A stretch of DNA of 64,000 bases, taken from contig NC_092571.1 in assembly GCF_037975245.1 (NCBI RefSeq), positions 16,859,917-16,923,916 on the forward strand, given 5' to 3'. The notes under the pieces are model-generated. The model was not told the origin of the DNA. It saw nothing but the letters and a program-made list of their open reading frames with translations, and made no database searches. A program made the position numbers and the translations under genes. How positions within the stretch are numbered: position 1 is the stretch's first letter; each line of letters begins with the position of its first letter. This DNA is from Apostichopus japonicus. Its lineage: Eukaryota; Echinodermata; Holothuroidea; Aspidochirotida; Stichopodidae. Shown here piece after piece: positions 50,220-62,259 of the stretch.

Positions 50220-51194
50220 CAGGGTTCTGCCCAGGGTGGATTGAGTGCCGGCAGGACTATCTAAGCGGAGCGCCACCATCGGTTGGCGCGGGAGCGTACA
50301 TGAAAATTTTGGGTTTTGGAAACCCCCCAGATGGCCGGAAACGGCCCTTCCCGAGTATTCTGAGCCACATGTAGACAGCTTTGAAATGAGATCTCATGTC
50401 TGGAATTTTTCATAATTAATGAAAAAAGTTAGGACAAATATCTGGAGCACCAGAATACAGACCAGCCGGTGGTGCCTATTAAATAAATCATTCAGGCTGA
50501 GATGATAATTTTAGATGGACAGTGAGTGAGAGTCCACTCCCAAATAAAGACAAATCATAATGAATTGTGTACTCTCTCTCATTTATTCAACATCGGGCCT
50601 ATGGAATCGGTCCATTGAAAGGATATCCCATAATTACAGCAGTGACTGCCGACTCTGACCACTCAGCGGACGCAGTGTGTGAGTCTTCGATTCTGTCCAT
50701 ACCATACACGCATAGCACGATATCAAGGCCCCTTGCTATGGCCATCTTTATGAAAGTTACCCTTGTAATCACATGTTTTAGGCCACTTGGCATGAATAAC
50801 TCAATGCTAAATATTGTTTCCATGTTCTTGTAGAAAACGTAGACTCCGCAAAATACAATTAGTTGTGATTTTGTAGATATAAATGAAACTATCAAAAGTA
50901 CGATCGGGAGTTGGAAACGGGAAACAGTCATTGGTCTGGAATGCGGAACTCTGGTAATTTTACTAAGTATGACACTGTAATGTGTTGGATATTTTGAACA
51001 GTTATGAACTGGATTTCCCCTTGTCTCAAACAGATTGTTTCTGTACGTTCGACCCTCCGGCTATGGAGCTGTTTTTTGGAGTTCCTATTGAAAATAAGTG
51101 CCGGTCGGAAAAGTCACTCAGGCAGATTGTGGCGGTCGGTAATTCAGCGTGCTGGTCGGGCCGACCGGCGCCGACCGGCAGCGGCAGAACCCTG
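50220..51194 (+). mobile_element. 975-bp hAT-like element with hairpin core
   Basis: The ends CAGGGTTCTGCC and GGCAGAACCCTG are exact inverted repeats inside TA-rich flanks (ATATATAT both sides, so the 8-bp duplication is not independent evidence). The core is at about 50255-50390 and a GGTCGGGCCGACCGGCGCCGACCGG-like GC-rich palindromic block lies near the right end. A 110-codon minus-strand frame (50599-50931) with a hydrophobic start has no transposase motif that I recognise. Confidence 0.75.
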
Positions 51195-52790
51195 ATATAT
51201 ATAATGACCAATTCCTTGGGGTACCAAATGCATGAACGGTTTTAATACTTGAAGGAAGTCTAAAACACCAGGATCCCTTTATTTTCACCATATAATGTGT
51301 GATTCACACTTCACGGTCTGAGTATTTGTAAGATACATCCAGAAGTGTATGTGCAATACATTACAGTTGGCCACTGATAAAGAAACCATAGACTTAACAC
51401 AATAGATACAGTACTGCAGTACAATCCTTTATCCCTTATTTAATATTGCTTTGCGGTACGTCCAAAAAAAGTGAAAGTTATAAACACCTCTACAATGTTC
51501 AAGTTCATTCTACTATTTAACTCATGTGACGATGTTGTTCTAATGACTTCATTCTTGGATAAGTTTGTTATCTCAGTTTCTCTATCAGTCAGGTTATAGA
51601 AACATTTTATGGCAGCAAATCGCAATTACCGTGACAGCAGTCTTTTCAGTCATACATAATTTGCATATAATGGTATTCGTAAAATACATAGTTTTCATAC
51701 AGCTTCAGTTTCGTATTAGCTTTAGAATAATGTTTTCCACCAACGTAGCTGTCTCTGTTTGAAATAGTTTAAGTTTGCCGATGTCTGTCTACAATGACGA
51801 ACCATGCAAGTACATATATTAGTAATAAATAATAATAATAATAATAATGAGGAAAAAACCGTATGTATAGACTGGTGTCTTAAATTAATGTACCCTGAAC
51901 GAGCCTAGGGATTTATTTTGGGCTGGCATACAAACTTACAGGCTCACTAAGTATCTTGTCTCAGGGGATATGAATCACACGACAAGTGTAACACTCGAAT
52001 GCATTGAAACACTGCAAAGAGTTTCGAATGGATGATTGAAGTCCTACGAGTCTAATTAGCAGCTTGCATAAGGAAGAATTTTACATGTCATATATTCGTC
52101 ATTTCATATCTTCTGAGCTAGTACTCTTTGGTAGACATCAGGTCTTGACAATTTTTATTAAAACTCGCCAACTGGCGACCGAGTCTAAACTTTACTCGGC
52201 AAAATGTTAAATTTACTCGCCATTTTTTCTTGCAAAGTGTTTGTGTGATATAAGCCTAGGTAGTATGACCTAACTTAGGATATCGCGGTTTAGTGTTACT
52301 GTTAGTTGTTTACAGCAAAAACGATCTATTTAAATTGTGCTTCGTCAAAAGTGTTTAAAACTTGATATTCATGCGTTACCCCTGTTTGAGTTGTCGTTAC
52401 GCATATATTTAAGTTTGTAGTTTTCCAGTTTGGAGGGCAAATCAGGAGCATTACAAGCATTTTACCATTAAAGAACTTTCTACTTCGAGTTTGGTACATT
52501 TTTTTATAGTCTGTGTGATGGTCAACGGTGTCCAGTATTTTTGGGTTTGTATACTTCATAATTACATTTTGAATATAATGATGCGACAAAGTAGACCATT
52601 TTAAATATGTCAATATTATATTTGAATATAATTTTTAATATTGGTTTTGGCATTAGAATCTTACAACATGAAAAAGTAGCCTGGATGACAAAACATTTTA
52701 AGGCGACAATTACGTAGAAAAAAGAAAAAGAGTTTCCTCTCCCGCTAGTTGTACCACTATCTCGATGTTTTTCTTTTTCTAAATAAAACC
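51195..52790. other. Intergenic, no gene seen
   Basis: AT-rich. An (AAT)n microsatellite lies near 51825-51849. No exon or RNA gene recognised. Confidence 0.4.
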
Positions 52791-52797
52791 TCAGTTT

Positions 52798-53605
52798 TAA
52801 GGTCACTCAAATTGTTTTTGTCATTGCAACACCGTTATTACACCATGAAATGGATTACAGTTGGTACAGTAGTCATATAGTCATAGTACACAGTGTTCTC
52901 TGTGATCTTTGCCTGTAAAGTTCTTCAAAAGCAAATACCTTACGTACAAAGTACAAAAAAAAACTTGCATAAGCAAAACTATAAAGTAAATGCACAACGA
53001 AATATCCTGCCAGTTGAACATCAATGTTTTCTCTTCTAAATTATGCCTTAGTTTAAGGTTTAATACTCGAATTGTTTTTGTCATTGCAACACCATTATAA
53101 CACCATGAAATGGATCACAGTTGGAGGCCTGTCAGTTGAACCTCAACGTTTTTTCTCCTTAATTATACCTTAGTTTTAGGTCACTTTAATTGTTTTTATC
53201 ATTATAACACCATTAGTACACCATGAAATGGATCACAGTTGGACGCCTGTCAGTTGAACCTCAACGTTTTCTCTCCTTAATTATACCGTAGTTTTAGGTC
53301 ACTTTAATTGTTTTCATCATTATAACACCATTATAACACTATGAAATGTATCACAGTTGGACGCCTGTCAGTTAAACCTCAACGTTTTCTCTTCTTAATT
53401 ATACCTTAGTTTTAGGTCACTTTAATTGTTTTCATCATTATAACACCATTATAACACCATGAAATGTATCACAGTTGGACGCCTGTCAGTTGAACCTCAA
53501 CGTTTTCTCTTCTTAATTATACCTTAGTTTTAGGTCACTTTAATTGTTTTCATCATTATAACACCATTATTACACCATGAAATGTATCACAGTTAGTACA
53601 GTAGT
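52798..53605. repeat. ~118-bp tandem repeat, about five copies plus an outlying partial copy
   Basis: Units carry TTAGGTCACTTTAATTG, then CATTATAACACCATTA, ACACCATGAAATGGATCACAG and GCCTGTCAGTTGAACCTCAACG. CACCATGAAATG recurs near 53101, 53217, 53336, 53455 and 53573 (period about 118). A diverged relative starts at 52798. The 3' flank repeats part of the 52870-52980 text (GCAAATACCT...CTTGCATA). Confidence 0.9.
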
Positions 53606-54468
53606 CGTATAGCCAGTATAGTCATTCTTCTAGGTCATCTTTGCTTTTAATGTTCTTCAAAAGCAAATACCTCAATAAAAAATCTTATCTCAAAGAAGAA
53701 AGAAAGTACAGAAGTAAAGAAAAAAAAACTTGCATAGCAAAACTTTATTAAAGTAACTGAACAGCAACAAAATCCAGCCAAAATGTGCTTGGCATTTTTC
53801 AAATTTATCAATAATTAAATAGATAGAAAAACACCAATATTCAAATTATGTGCACTTAAGAGTTTATATCTCTCCCTGCTCCTCCTCCCCCCCCAATATT
53901 TCCCCTTCCCACAGTGACCTGCGAGAATGTATATGTGAAGCATTACTGTTCATATCATGCTTTGTGTTACATACCATCTAACACTTCAAGACAAACTGAG
54001 CCAAAAGCCTGGTAACAACCGGATTGTTAATCGGTAGTCAAAAACCAAGTTCATCGAAAATGTTGGCTTTTTAAAGAAATGAATATTGCATGATCATGAC
54101 CTGAAATGTAGTCATTATATTGCGACATCCCAAACTATTGTACCTACCAACCGAAGCTGAAATTACAATTACATTTCCTTTTGAAAATGTTTTCTCGATG
54201 TATATTGTCTCCTATAACCGGTATCCTGTAAAGTTCCTGATCAGGTAATTATTTTTCGGAGTCAAACTAGAGATGCATCCTGTTTTATATGTGTAGTATA
54301 CTGTTTCTACGCTGGCGGTACAACAAGGTCACGTTCTGCCTGTACAGAAGGATGCGCACACATGGCAGGCAAACATATCCAATTATCTCGAAAACACATA
54401 TCCGTACGACAGTCGTTCGCATATCGCGATGAAAACATGCAAGTGTTCGATGTATCATTCTGAACTAT
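53606..54468. other. Intergenic, no gene seen
   Basis: AT-rich with a C run near 53887-53896. Nothing supported. Confidence 0.4.
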
Positions 54469-54822
54469 TTAAAGGCATTGAAGACTCCCCCCAAACTGTG
54501 TGCCGCGCTCTGAAAAAGTTAACTTTCCGTTGCTTGCAAGTGAAGTTTTCTGCTTGTCGCTACAAAATGCAGACAGTAAATGAAACGTGATACCTTGTTA
54601 TCTTTAGCTGGACCTGAGATGTCCATCGCTGTATTGTTTATACACTGTGCTGTGGGTATTAACCGCAGCTGTATGTACTGATTGTACACTAGTGTCTAAT
54701 TACCGACGGTAGCAAGCTGTGTGCGTATTTTCTGGGATCGATGGTGGTGTCTAACACCTCATTCGAAACTAGGTCAGATTACTGGCATTAGACTTTTCTT
54801 CTTTTTTCTTCACACCCTTTAA
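54469..54822 (+). mobile_element. TTAA MITE, copy 2
   Basis: 354 bp with TTAA at both ends, collinear with copy 1 (14668-15042). It has small deletions, including loss of about 20 bp before the right end. Confidence 0.85.
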
Positions 54823-56945
54823 CTATTCAATTATTTCATCGTTTAGTAGCTCGAATATATATATGTAAACTGTATCATCCGATTAACACAGCTGGAAAAC
54901 GCTGACTTACATAGCAATTGACAGTGTCTTGTTAATTGCAGAATAATGATTGCTTAATATCAGCAGTAAATTCGAGCATAAAATTAGTATGTTTTTTAAA
55001 GAATATGACTGATGGGTTGGGTCTTGCATATATGAGCACAGGTGGGCAGAGTGCTACTGTACTACACCCTTTGCCAAACGTATTGCGACCTGCGAGATCC
55101 GGTTCTGGTAATCCTATTGATAGGCCGGCCCGCTGAAACCTGCAACATCGTAGAAAGATAAAAACAACACTCGGAATGACCGAAAACGTAAAACATACAA
55201 GCTTTAAGAATTTCTGCATAAGTCCTTCCGCCTACTCGTGATAGGATATTTCAACTTCAACAGATGAGATGAACTTTATTTGCTCCCCGCATAACATTGC
55301 CGATAATATTTCCTCTTTCGTCGATGGGAGTTGGAACATCCTAGCATGTTGACATACTTAATGCCCATGAACCCCTGGTTTATTATCAGTATTTCAAGCT
55401 TGAACCGTAACGTCTAAATTCATATCCTTTTAATTATGTCTGCTGACTAATGGGGCTCCCCACGCAGCCATGATGCCCAAATTTATCGGTCATATCGGTC
55501 CTAAACCTAGTTTTTCGAGACTTGACGAGGCACGGTCTGACCGCAGATCATATCTGTACTGTGAATTGATCACTGAGTGTTTATTTATATAGGCAGTTAA
55601 TTTTGGCAGAATTTTTTTTTCCATTAGAAAATAGGTCATGCCAGCCCTCTAAGAGAAACATCGGACCGTTCTAAAGACAACAAGTAGTCTAGCTACGCAC
55701 CCAATTGCAGATATCGATAATCGTACGTTTAGTGGGAACTTTGATCAATTCTCATAATATGTTGGTAATTCATGTAGGAACGATACTGGCACACCATTCA
55801 ATCGTTGTCTTCTTATAGCTGATATATTTGGAAAACTGATTACAATCACGGAGCGAATCAGTTGATTGCAAATGGTCGATGACTTTACTTTACTGGGGGG
55901 GGGGGGGGGACAATTTATGGTAGGAGATATGATAGATTCTACCTTGTTTGTTGGACATTACCCCATGGCAGGCCACTTTGAAATGATATTCTGAACCTAA
56001 TATTTCAAGATAATTAACCCTTTCAAAGTAATATACATGTATGTGTTAAGTATGTGGTATAATGTTGTAAAAAATTTATATGGCAGTGTTTATACTGTTA
56101 TCACGTTGCTGTTTCCTCAATTGTGTCTTAGTCAAACAGAAGCTTTGTAGTGGTGAAGAAACTTCACAGAGTCATAAAGGTTATTCTGAGTATTGCACTC
56201 AAGTTATAAAGGCAATCTGTTCCCTTGGGAGTTTAAATCCATTACTAGGTTCCCACTTCAGAAATTTCACAATAGCTAGGCCATGTTTACTTTTATGTTG
56301 AAAGAATAAAATTCTATGAAGGAAAAAAGGAGAGGTATTAAACATTAAGGTCATGAACCATTCTATTTTTTACAAAGTAGGAAACAAAAAGTCTAAGTAA
56401 ATTAAGCTAAACATTAGAATTTAGCAACGCAATCCTCCTCAATTTATAGCAAAGACATTTTCAAAAAGGGAAAAATGACATCCACAGGGAATTTTTCCTA
56501 ACTTTTGGATATTTTTGTGATACCTTAGACTGAATTCAGTTTTTTCCTTTAATAATTAAAGCAGAAGTTGAATTCTTATAAACACTCAATTAAAAAAAAA
56601 AAAAAACTCCCAAGGACAACTTATCATGGGTATATCTCTTTCCACGGAATTAATTTGATATATTACATTCTGCCAAATTTGTTTTTAATTTAAAACAATT
56701 GATGATACCATAGCTCCCCTTTAATGATTTTTCTTTTGCTATATAGACAGTATATAGAGTTTCTTTTTTGTGGCCTACCACAGTACATGTGTACTGTATG
56801 TACTACCCTTGAAGTGTTCTAAATTCAAAGTTCAAAGTGTCTGTGTTTCATCCACTTAAACTAATACTCATGTCGGGTGATTCAAGCTACTGACACCTGC
56901 TTTAGTTTACCAATTGAAAGATAAGCAGCATTTCCAAGATACAGT
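54823..56945. other. Intergenic, no gene seen
   Basis: G run near 55895-55909, A run near 56591-56606. No frame with recognisable homology; no RNA gene seen. Confidence 0.4.
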
Positions 56946-56949
56946 AAAT

Positions 56950-58260
56950 CTGATACACCAGTCAATGCAAACATTAGGATATATATATATATTTTTTTCA
57001 ATTCATGTGGACTGAATTGAACCCATCCAATATGAAGTTGATAGAGGTCACCAAAGCGTCAAAGTCTGAAAACCTTGTAAAACATGATGCTTAACTCCAA
57101 AATTAAAGTTACAATTAAACCTGTGAATTCTACAATGCTAAGATTTTCTTTTGGTGAACACAACTGCAGGTCAAATTCAGTACAATTTAGTCTAACTGTG
57201 AATGGGTTCTATTGATCTACCACAATACATAGTCTTCCAGGAAATGAAATTTGCTTGAAGGAGTTGATAGTCTTGCTTTAAACACACTCAAGTAAGCCCT
57301 TATCGGTGTTCACCCTCTGAGCTTCAGGGGATCAACTGGTTTAATCTCAAATGGTTCAAAACTTGGCTTAAAGGGTGTGAAGACTCAAAAAGATAATCTG
57401 ACCTAGTTTCGAATGAGGTGCAACAGAAGTGTTAGACACCACCATCGATCCAAGAAAATACACACAGCTTGCTACCGCCGGTAATAAGACACTAGTGTAC
57501 AATCAGTACATACAGCTGCGGTCAATACCCACAGCACAGTGTATAAACGATACAGCGATGGACATCTCAGGTCCAGTTAAAGATAACAAGGTATCACGTT
57601 CCATTACTGTCTGCATTTTGTAGCGACACGAACAAAACGTCACTTGCAAGCAACGGAAAGTTAACTTTTTCAGATGGCCGCACGCGGTTTGGGGAGAGTC
57701 TTCAGTGCCTTTAAGGGATCAATAGGTTATCTCAAATGGTCTCAAAATGGGCCATTTGCTTTGTGATTGATACTAAGAAGACTTTGCCATTGGCAGTAAG
57801 TTGTGAAAATATTTCACAGTGCCAGAAACAATGTCATGTAAAGCTCTCATTCATTAATAACATGATTGGTGGCAGAACTGATTTATGCTATCTCAACTCA
57901 AGTTGGTAAAAAAAAATGTCATTCCACATAGAAAGACTGTTTTCTATGGACGTAGTAAAACATTTTGGAATAAAAATTCCATACTGTAAAAAAATCCTTA
58001 CCAGTGGATTAAATGGTTAATGCCTTCAAGGGATGAGCTACATGTAAGAGTTGGAAATCTCTGATCTTATCTGGTTCTTATTTAATTCTTGGACAAATGT
58101 AGCTCACTTGCTCTAGATTAGTCAATAGTTATTTTGGAATTTGGAACAAATTGTATGGCAAGGAATCACAAAGCCAACTGGCTTTTGGTTAATATTTTTT
58201 TTTATTCCTTTGCCAAAGGCAGAAGGAATCTATGCAATGATAATGGTCTTTTCTCTAGTG
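56950..58260. repeat. Second copy of the AGGTCA-type dispersed repeat, split by a MITE
   Basis: The text from about 57000 (TAGAGGTCACC, GTCAAAGTCTGAAAACCTTG) and 57716-58250 (GTTATCTCAAATGGTCTC, GTGAAAATATTTCACAGTG, GTTGGAAATCTCTGATC, TTATTCCTTTGCC) follows the order seen in SLC22 intron 1. TTAA MITE copy 3 interrupts it. Confidence 0.6.
57368..57714 (-). mobile_element. TTAA MITE, copy 3 (inverted)
   Basis: 347 bp, from TTAAAGGGTGTGAAGACTC to GAGTCTTCAGTGCCTTTAA. Inserted inside the older dispersed repeat, whose text (ATCTCAAATGG) continues on both sides. Confidence 0.85.
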
Positions 58261-58519
58261 TCCTCTTCCTGACACGTCCTAAATACTATAAGTTCCCACT
58301 TAAAGTTTCAGGGCCCACCACAAAAGGACAATAAAATATGCTAAGCTTCCCCTAAAGCTGTCTTTTGGCGCCTGTCTGAGATTTTGTGATAATCGTTTTC
58401 TGATGTTTATTAGTCGCAGGAAAGGCGCTCTAAACTATATAAAAGAGTCTTCACTTTCCGGTCCGATAATTCGCCATGGGATTTAGTCAAGAAACTTTGT
58501 AGGTTTCCCAGGAAATCCC

Positions 58520-58521
<2 letters not shown>

Positions 58522-58561
<40 letters not shown>
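58522..58561. repeat. (TA)n microsatellite
   Basis: About 40 bp of TA. Confidence 0.95.
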
Positions 58562-58565
<4 letters not shown>

Positions 58566-58780
58566 TCACTGCCAAGTGATTGAAAAAATTGAGAGTGAAA
58601 AACTGCCAAGTCCTGTTAAAAAACAGATAAAAAGTAATGAAGCAGAAACCGTTACATTTAATTGCTATACACACACAAAACTGACCTATAAGTCGGCAAG
58701 TTACAATGCGCTTACCGATGGAGAAAATCAGTACCGAACCCGCTGTGTCCTCTCTCTGCATGTTAAAGTGTCAATTTACA
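58562..58780 (+). CDS. Possible isolated exon, Ig-like fragment
   Basis: An open plus-strand stretch directly after a TA tract reads ...NEAETVTFNCYTHTKL..., then a second Cys (YRTRCVLSL). It ends at TTTACAG/GTGACA, a possible 5' splice site at 58780. ETVTFNC resembles the B strand of an Ig domain. The 5' side is obscured by the TA tract and no partner exon is seen. It may be an exon of a neighbouring gene, a relic of one, or chance. Confidence 0.22.
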
Positions 58781-58799
58781 GGTGACAAAGCTGCTTCCA

Positions 58800-60100
58800 T
58801 AAACTTGTGTGATACCTTTACAATCCTATACAATTGACATCAAGGGTACATATTTTTTTTCTCTCTTTTGAAACTGATTTGAAAGAAAGCGACAAGTGTG
58901 TTTTCATAAAATATTGCTGCCCGCCAGACGAACCGGTGTCAACGAAAACACGAGTAGGAACCTCTGACAGTTATTAACAACACCAGCACGAGACCTTCTC
59001 TCGCACAGGCGTCGACGAATCGCTCTTCTGTTTATACACTTGTTCTTTTAAGTTGATTATTCTTCTTTGTCTTCTCAACAAAACTGAACGTGTCAGGCTC
59101 GTGACAATAAAGTTTTTTGTGTAAGATCCAACAGGGGTGTGCCCCGCCGCAAGCTTGCACGCGAACAAGCACTCGCTGTAAAGTTGTCAGAACTAGTCTT
59201 CAAATCACGTTTTTGTCCACGTGTCGCAACCTTGACACTGACTATTTCCTTAAGAGGGTGCTATCCCTGTATGGTCCAAATAATGTCTTTGCTTAATCAC
59301 CATAGATGTCAAAGAGTCAGCCTTTACATATTTCTCTGTCCAATTTTTTGTTTTTGGTAAACTGAATTTTATCCAAATTAGTGTGCCTATAACTCTGGTG
59401 AACGATATAGTGAAGCCATTTTGGGACTGATCGTAAACAAGATAATCATCCAATCTGTTCAACTTTACAGGATGACTTTAGGCACACATTTTGATACTGC
59501 TATCATTAATCCAGCTGGTTGTGTGCATCTAAAGCACTGAACTAATATTTGAGAAATAACACTATATAAACAACTGAGGTTCATCAATTCAAGTGGCTGG
59601 ACTATGAAGTCTAACGCACATACCATCGTTAGGTCAGTTCCTCAGATGTAACGCGATACTCGATGGGAAATCAAGAGTTTTTTATGGCCTCAAATGAAAT
59701 CTTTGCATTGCCCCATTCCCTTAATTAAGCCTCCCCCTCCCTCCCCCTCCCCACCCTCCTCTGCCATCTTCTCCCATGCAATGTTGGCAAACTACTAATT
59801 AAAGAACTCACTGTATGGACATTTAACTGATTAGAAATGACAGACACAATTCAGGGTTCCTCAAAAGTTTTGCAAACAATCTGTTGTTGTCCATCTTTTT
59901 TTTTCCATTATTTTTCTTGTCATTGTTCTCAGATCATAATTACTTCTGTGCATGTGCATGAAGTACTGCGTTTTAGCTTCGCATATATTTAGTAGTGAGT
60001 TATGAATATCTAGTTTCCTGTGCATGGGTTTTTAATATTTCCTATGTTGTTCCTCATTAATGTAAAGTGAAAAATAGACTATCATGTGAGTTGTTATATA
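58800..60100. other. Intergenic, no gene seen
   Basis: A C-rich tract lies at 59730-59760. Around 58940-59130 there is GC-richer text with an AATAAA at 59106-59111 that looks unlike its surroundings, but I cannot assign it to a gene or LTR. Confidence 0.35.
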
Positions 60101-60111
60101 GTTTGAAGTTT

Positions 60112-60909
60112 CCAACATGTGACAATTAAAGCCAGACATATTCCTGTATACCCTCGTCATGTAAGCGTGTCTATTCATGCGGATGCGATCATCCGGTGTT
60201 TACCGATATATTTAGTTTCACTTCCCACAGCTCTTTAATATTCCTATAAATGTTGATCGTTGATGATGTGACAGAAAACCCGATTACCATGAAATAGTCT
60301 CTGAAGCTTCCATGTGACAATTAAAGGTAGACATATTGCTGTACTCTCATAATGTAAACGTGTCTGCTCATGCAGATACAAACATTCCGTTCATATGGAT
60401 ATTGCTTCACATGCACGGCTCTTTAATATTCTTTATGTTGATCGTTGATGATGTGACAGAAAGCCTGATTACCATGAAATAGTCTCTGAAGCTTCCATGT
60501 GACAATTAAAGGTAGACATATTGCTGTACTCATAATGTAAACGTGTCTGTTCATGCAGATACAAACATACGGTTCATAAGGATTTAGTTTCACATGCATG
60601 GCTCTTTAACATTCCTTATGTTGATGTTGAAAATGTGACAGAAAACTAGATCACCATGTAAATTGTTTAGATAGTCTCTTAAGCTTCCATGTGACAATTA
60701 AAGCCAAACATATTCCTGTACTCTCATAATGTAAACGTGTCTGCTCATACAGATAAAAACATCCGGTTCATATGGATATATATTTAGTTTCACATGCATG
60801 GCTCTTTAACATTCCTTATGTTGATCGTTGATAATGTGACAGAAAACTAGATCACCATGTATTAAAGTTAATTGTTATAGTCTCTTAGGCTTCCATGTGA
60901 CAATTAAAG
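60112..60909. repeat. ~190-bp tandem repeat, four units
   Basis: CATGTGACAATTAAAG recurs near 60112, 60311, 60497, 60689 and 60895. Each unit contains AGACATATTCCTGTA-like, GTAAACGTGTCTGCTCATGC-like and CGTTGATGATGTGACAGAAA-like text. Unit length varies from about 185 to 207 bp. The last unit is cut by the hAT element at 60910; related text resumes near 62510. Confidence 0.85.
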
Positions 60910-62252
60910 CAGGGGCGTATCCAGGATTTTCCAATAGGGGGGGCGCCAGGCATGAATGATCGCCGTCCTGGGGGATGGGTCTAAGGGGAGGGGTGTACAA
61001 TTTTTGCTTTCAAAGAAGGGCTGAAATGCAAAATGGTGTCATATGCATGGGCGGCGATCCGTACTTCCCAGTGGGGGGGGGGGGGATATGACCCTGTTGA
61101 CTATCTAAGCGTAGCGCCACCATGAGTTGGCGCGAAGCGTACAAGAAAATTTTGGGATTAACAAACCCTCTAGATGGCCGGAAACGGCACTTCCCGAGGT
61201 TTCCAAGCGGCATATACCCAACTTTAAAATAGGGATGTCATGTCCGAAATATCTCATAATCAGGATCCAAAATACTTTTTTTTTTTAATTTCGGGTGTTA
61301 TTTTGGGAAAATTGCCCCTGTCAATCTTGTTTCAGGCGCAACGTTAGAATGTTCGAGAGCTCTGTTATATTATTCGATGAAGAAAATGTCCTCATGCAGG
61401 CTATTATAGGCCTATACACATGCAATACACAATTACACATAGTTACATTCCTAGGTACCGATTGCTAGGGCATCCAGGTGAAACGTGTATTAAGCATTAC
61501 CCTGGTTACATGAGATTCTCAGCTGTTCGAGGGAACATGTACGTGTGTAGGCCTACTATAGGGCCTATATGAATACTATGAGGGTGCATATATGTACTAT
61601 ATCAATACCGTGGGCGCAATAATACATTTTGTTGTTATAGGGCTAATGAAGCCTACAGTCAACTATTTTTGCTTTATAAAGACGCTTTATTTGAAAAGAT
61701 CGCACTGCGTTTATGGTAGGCGAGAAATAAGGCTAAAAAAGAGCCGTACATTAACGAAGATGCATAAATGTAGGCATGAAAATATTCTTATCCCTGGCAT
61801 TTGGTGGGGGGATATGGTGCATTACATCCCCTCCACCCATTTTCATGGGGGGATATATCCCCCCTCCACCCAGGATCGCCGCCCATGGCCATATTTGATC
61901 CATTTTTCGACCTTAATAATAAGCAACATTTCCAGTAAATATGGACACAAAATGCACAATTTAGTATGGCTGGCATGTCATTTAGTGTTTATAGTGATAA
62001 TACAAACACAATTACCATCTATGTTTCTAAAACTATTATGCCGCCGAACTTCGCCAGAACCTTTTTTTGGCAAACAAAAACTAAAGCATACGGGAGGGGG
62101 GGGGGGGGTTGAGCGATCACCGACATCTCACATAAAGGTCGTCATCAATTTTTGTTTTTGTTTTTGTTTTTTTTGCTAAACTTTTTTTTTTTTTGGTGAC
62201 GGCCAATAGGGGGGGCGCGCGCCTGTTGCGCCCCCCCCTGGATACGCCCCTG
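60910..62252. mobile_element. 1.34-kb hAT-like element with ATTAAAG duplication
   Basis: The ends CAGGGGCGTATCCAGG and CCTGGATACGCCCCTG are exact inverted repeats. ATTAAAG flanks both sides (60903-60909 and 62253-62259). Part of the length comes from a second element nested inside (61046-61887). The 195-codon plus-strand frame from 61592 crosses the nested boundary and has no transposase features. Confidence 0.85.
61046..61887. mobile_element. Nested hAT-like element with hairpin core
   Basis: CATGGGCGGCGATCC (61046-61060) is repeated in exact inverse at 61873-61887. The flanks GTCATATG and GCCATATT agree at six of eight positions, a weak 8-bp duplication. The shared core module (CTATCTAAGCGTAGCGCCACC) is at about 61101-61235. 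Confidence 0.65.
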
Positions 62253-62259
62253 ATTAAAG

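Noticed and set aside
58940-59130. Solo LTR
   Set aside because: Only an AATAAA and GC-richer text. No TG...CA ends with a target duplication, and no primer-binding site could be shown.
61592-62179. 195-codon plus-strand frame as a transposase
   Set aside because: It crosses the end of the nested element and has no catalytic or zinc-finger pattern. It ends in low-complexity Phe-Cys from a T-rich tract.
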